Below are positions 62,301 through 64,000 of a DNA stretch of 64,000 bases, piece after piece. The translations under genes were made by a program, and so were the position numbers. Under the pieces are notes generated by a model. It was not told the origin of the DNA. It was given only the letters and a program-made list of their open reading frames with translations, and ran no database searches. The DNA comes from DATBLE01 sp963764565 (GTDB taxonomy: Bacteria; Actinomycetota; Thermoleophilia; Gaiellales; Gaiellaceae): positions 62,001 to 126,000 of the forward strand of contig CAVXTD010000027.1 in NCBI GenBank assembly GCA_963764565.1, written 5' to 3'. How positions within the stretch are numbered: the first letter of the stretch is position 1; each line of letters starts with the position of its first letter.

Positions 62301-64000
62301 GCCGGCTGGGTCGACTTCCCGATCTCGGGCTCGCCGACGCTGCCCGCGGGCCAGTACTGGCTCGGCCTGTGGGCCTCGAACACGAGCGCTCAGGGCTACT
62401 ACGACAGCGGCTCGAACAGCGGCCGCTACGCGCCGCGCGACCTTCTCGGCGGCGCAGCAACCCGCCGGCGAGCTGGCCGGGCGGCGGCAGCGTCGACACG
62501 CTCTCCTACTCCCTGTACGCCACCCTCGGCGCGCCGCCGAGCGCTCCGGCGAACACGGTGCTGCCGGCGATCTCCGGCACTGCGACGCAGGGGCAGGTGC
62601 TGAGCGCGACGAACGGGACCTGGTCGAACAGCCCGACCAGCTTCGCCTACCAGTGGCGCCGCTGCGACGCGGGCGGGGCGAACTGCGCCGATATCGCCGG
62701 TGCGACCAACTCGACCTACACGCTGGTTGCTGCCGATGTGGCGAACGACGATCCGGGTGGTCGTGACGGCGACGAACGCGGGCGGCTCGACTGCGGCGAC
62801 CTCGACGCAGACCGCGGCGGTGGCGTCTGCGCCGGTGCCGGCGAACACCGGCGCTGCCGGCGATCAGCGGCACGCCGACCGAGGGCCAGGCAGCTGAGCA
62901 CGACGAACGGGACGTGGACGAACAGCCCGACCGAGCTTCGCCTACCAGTGGCAGCGCTGCGACAACGCGGGCGCGAACTGCACGAACATCGCCGGCGCGA
63001 CCAACTCGACGTACACGCTGGTCTCCGCCGATGTCGGCAAGACGTTGCGGGCGGTCGTGACGGCGACGAACGCGTCCGGCTCGACCCCGGCGACCTCGGC
63101 CCAGAGCGCGGTCGTGCAGGCGCAGGCGGCCGGGCCGACGCTGGGCAAGACGACGGTCGGCGCGCTGACGCACGCGCTCGGCGGTAACTATCTGGAGGCG
63201 TCGGGCCGGTACACGCTCGCCTCGCCGCAGTCGGTGACCAAGCTGACCGCGTATCTGCAGGGTGGCGGCTCGGCGACCGTCGATGCGGGCTGTGATCTAC
63301 GCGGACAGCGGCAACCAGCCGGGCGCGTTCGTCGCCGTCTCCCAGCCGGTGACGATCGCCTCCGGCCAGGCCGCCGGCTGGGTCGACTTCCCGGTCTCGG
63401 GCTCGCCGACGCTGCCCGCGGGCCAGTACTGGCTCGGCCTCTGGGCCTCGAACACCAGCGCCCTGGGCTACTACGACAACAGCTCGAACAGCGGCCGCTA
63501 CGCGCCCACCACCTACTCGGCGGCGCAGCAACCCGCCGGCGAGCTGGCCCGGCGGCGGCAGCTTCGACGATCTCTCCTACTCCCTGTACGCCACCCTGGG
63601 CGCGCCGCCGAGCGCACCCGCCAACACGGCGCTGCCGACCATCTCCGGCACCACCACCCAGGGGCAGGTGCTGACCGCGACGAACGGGAGCTGGAACGGC
63701 AGCCCGACCAGCTTCGCCTACCAGTGGCAGCGCTGCGACGCCGGTGGCGCGAACTGCTCGTCGGTCGGCTCGAACAGCCAGGCCTACGTGCTGGTCGCCG
63801 GCGATGTCGGCAGCACGATGCGGGTGCAGGTGACGGCGACCAACGTGGGCGGCTCGACTCCGGCGACCTCGGCCCAGACCGCGGTCGTACAGGGCCCGCC
63901 GAGCGCGCCGGTCAACACGGTGCTGCCGGCGATCAGCGGTACGACCACCGCGGGCCAGCAGCTGAGCACCACGGACGGCACCTGGACCGGCAGCCCGACG
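50377..64000 (+). CDS. Giant secreted SGNH-hydrolase/Ig-repeat protein (3' end outside window); many frameshifts
   Basis: ATG 50377 (GTG 50353 possible) gives a signal peptide (KRVGLGVALASAALALASPA). Residues ~30-265 are an SGNH/GDSL hydrolase: MASLGDSFTKGFGANG (block I Ser), YVTVLAGTNDVCTPT (block III Asn), TFDFFHPSVSGQ (catalytic Asp/His). From 51190 on, Ig-like repeats (~85-90 residues, about 27) alternate with the ~155-residue beta domain (about nine: ~51475, 52270, 53055, 53830, 56835, 59930, 60990, 62070, 63130). A unique Cys-rich domain lies at 55515-56200. The reading frame changes often, by single-base insertions visible when repeats are compared. An alternative is two or three adjacent proteins. 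The hydrolase could deacylate the acylated polymer. Confidence 0.65.
55515..56200 (+). other. Unique ~220-residue domain inside the Ig array
   Basis: Part of the giant protein but unlike either repeat. It reads, across frame changes, VMYDATVSPLPSNLPSVGAE, AYAFREFGDEVTFAGASRAL, VVVTMSSWACESGAWN, then NCTAGNAGKWYDGTACVNGK, ANITFDFSSQNLTLPDTVVY and YSTAAGCPYDSLNIGLSTQV. It resembles secreted domains of unknown function that have the 'SWAC..GxW ... YDSLNVG' pattern (recalled family resemblance, no search made). Several cysteines suggest disulphides, fitting an extracellular location. Confidence 0.55.
60400..63610 (+). repeat. ~1.07-kb super-repeat (Ig-Ig-C-terminal-type domain), three tandem units
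   Basis: The sequence gccgccgagcg...ccggcgaac recurs at ~60,395, 61,460, 62,530 and 63,602, spacing ~1,065-1,072 bp. Each unit holds two Ig-like repeats and one ~155-residue domain. Units are highly similar; differences are mainly single-base insertions that shift the frame, for example gcgaacGacg at 61,675 and 62,745 and cagCaaccc at 61,388, 62,457 and 63,527. Shared indels in several units mean they were copied together or are systematic errors. Confidence 0.75.

Noticed and set aside
51190..64000. CRISPR-like periodic repeats
   Set aside because: Periods of ~270, 480 and 1,070 bp encode protein domains in frame; there are no short identical repeats with unique spacers.
1..64000. tRNA or rRNA genes
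   Set aside because: No cloverleaf, TψC-box-like (GGTTCGAATCC) or rRNA-like sequence was recognised by eye; a tRNAscan run would settle it.

Overview
The window is a high-GC bacterial region with GTG/TTG starts and short ATGA/GTGA overlaps between genes. It is most likely from an Actinomycetota, and the array of 'AYQW(R/Q)RCD..GANC' Ig-like repeats suggests a Thermoleophilia-type organism (Solirubrobacterales/Gaiellales). The taxonomy is inferred from style only. The region is a large exopolysaccharide/capsule locus bracketed by repeat-rich secreted surface proteins.

Layout. 1-6383: end of an Ig-repeat surface protein, then a 1,541-residue secreted protein (TolB-like propeller, FG-GAP/VCBS repeats, Ig, LamG-like and C-terminal repeat domains). 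6605-13426: a Gfo/Idh/MocA oxidoreductase, a DUF354 glycosyltransferase-like protein, a divergent secreted polysaccharide lyase, an acyltransferase-3 O-acyltransferase, and the polyprenyl glycosylphosphotransferase that would start the repeat unit. 13485-15689 and 20549-22762: two copies of a radical SAM/SPASM plus glycosyltransferase cassette. Between them lies a minus-strand NDP-sugar operon (LegB-like dehydratase, nucleotidyltransferase, second SDR, GT4). 22707-36575: a glutamate/leucine-dehydrogenase-like pseudoenzyme, several GT4 enzymes, a FemAB/GNAT-like transferase, methyltransferases, a TIM-barrel sugar isomerase-like protein, a NodB deacetylase and WecB. 36774-49515: GT4, Wzx-type flippase, LmbE deacetylase, Wzz-like and tyrosine-kinase chain-length pair, Wzy-like polymerase, GT4, a second and larger Wzy-like protein, and two paralogous methyltransferases. 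49728-64000: a small secreted protein and the start of a giant SGNH-hydrolase/Ig-repeat protein that runs off the right edge.

How it fits together. The glycosylphosphotransferase loads the first sugar on the lipid carrier. The NDP-sugar genes and WecB supply modified sugars. About nine glycosyltransferases build the repeat unit, and acyl-, methyl- and deacetylase enzymes decorate it. Wzx flips the unit, Wzy polymerises it, and the Wzz/kinase pair controls length. The secreted lyase and surface proteins share one uncharacterised ~155-residue C-terminal domain, which I suggest binds or anchors to the polymer made here.

Caveat. Many conserved genes are split by single-base indels (mostly insertions), spread over both strands and unrelated families. 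This looks like unpolished long-read consensus rather than mass pseudogenisation, so broken genes are annotated as one feature across their frame changes.
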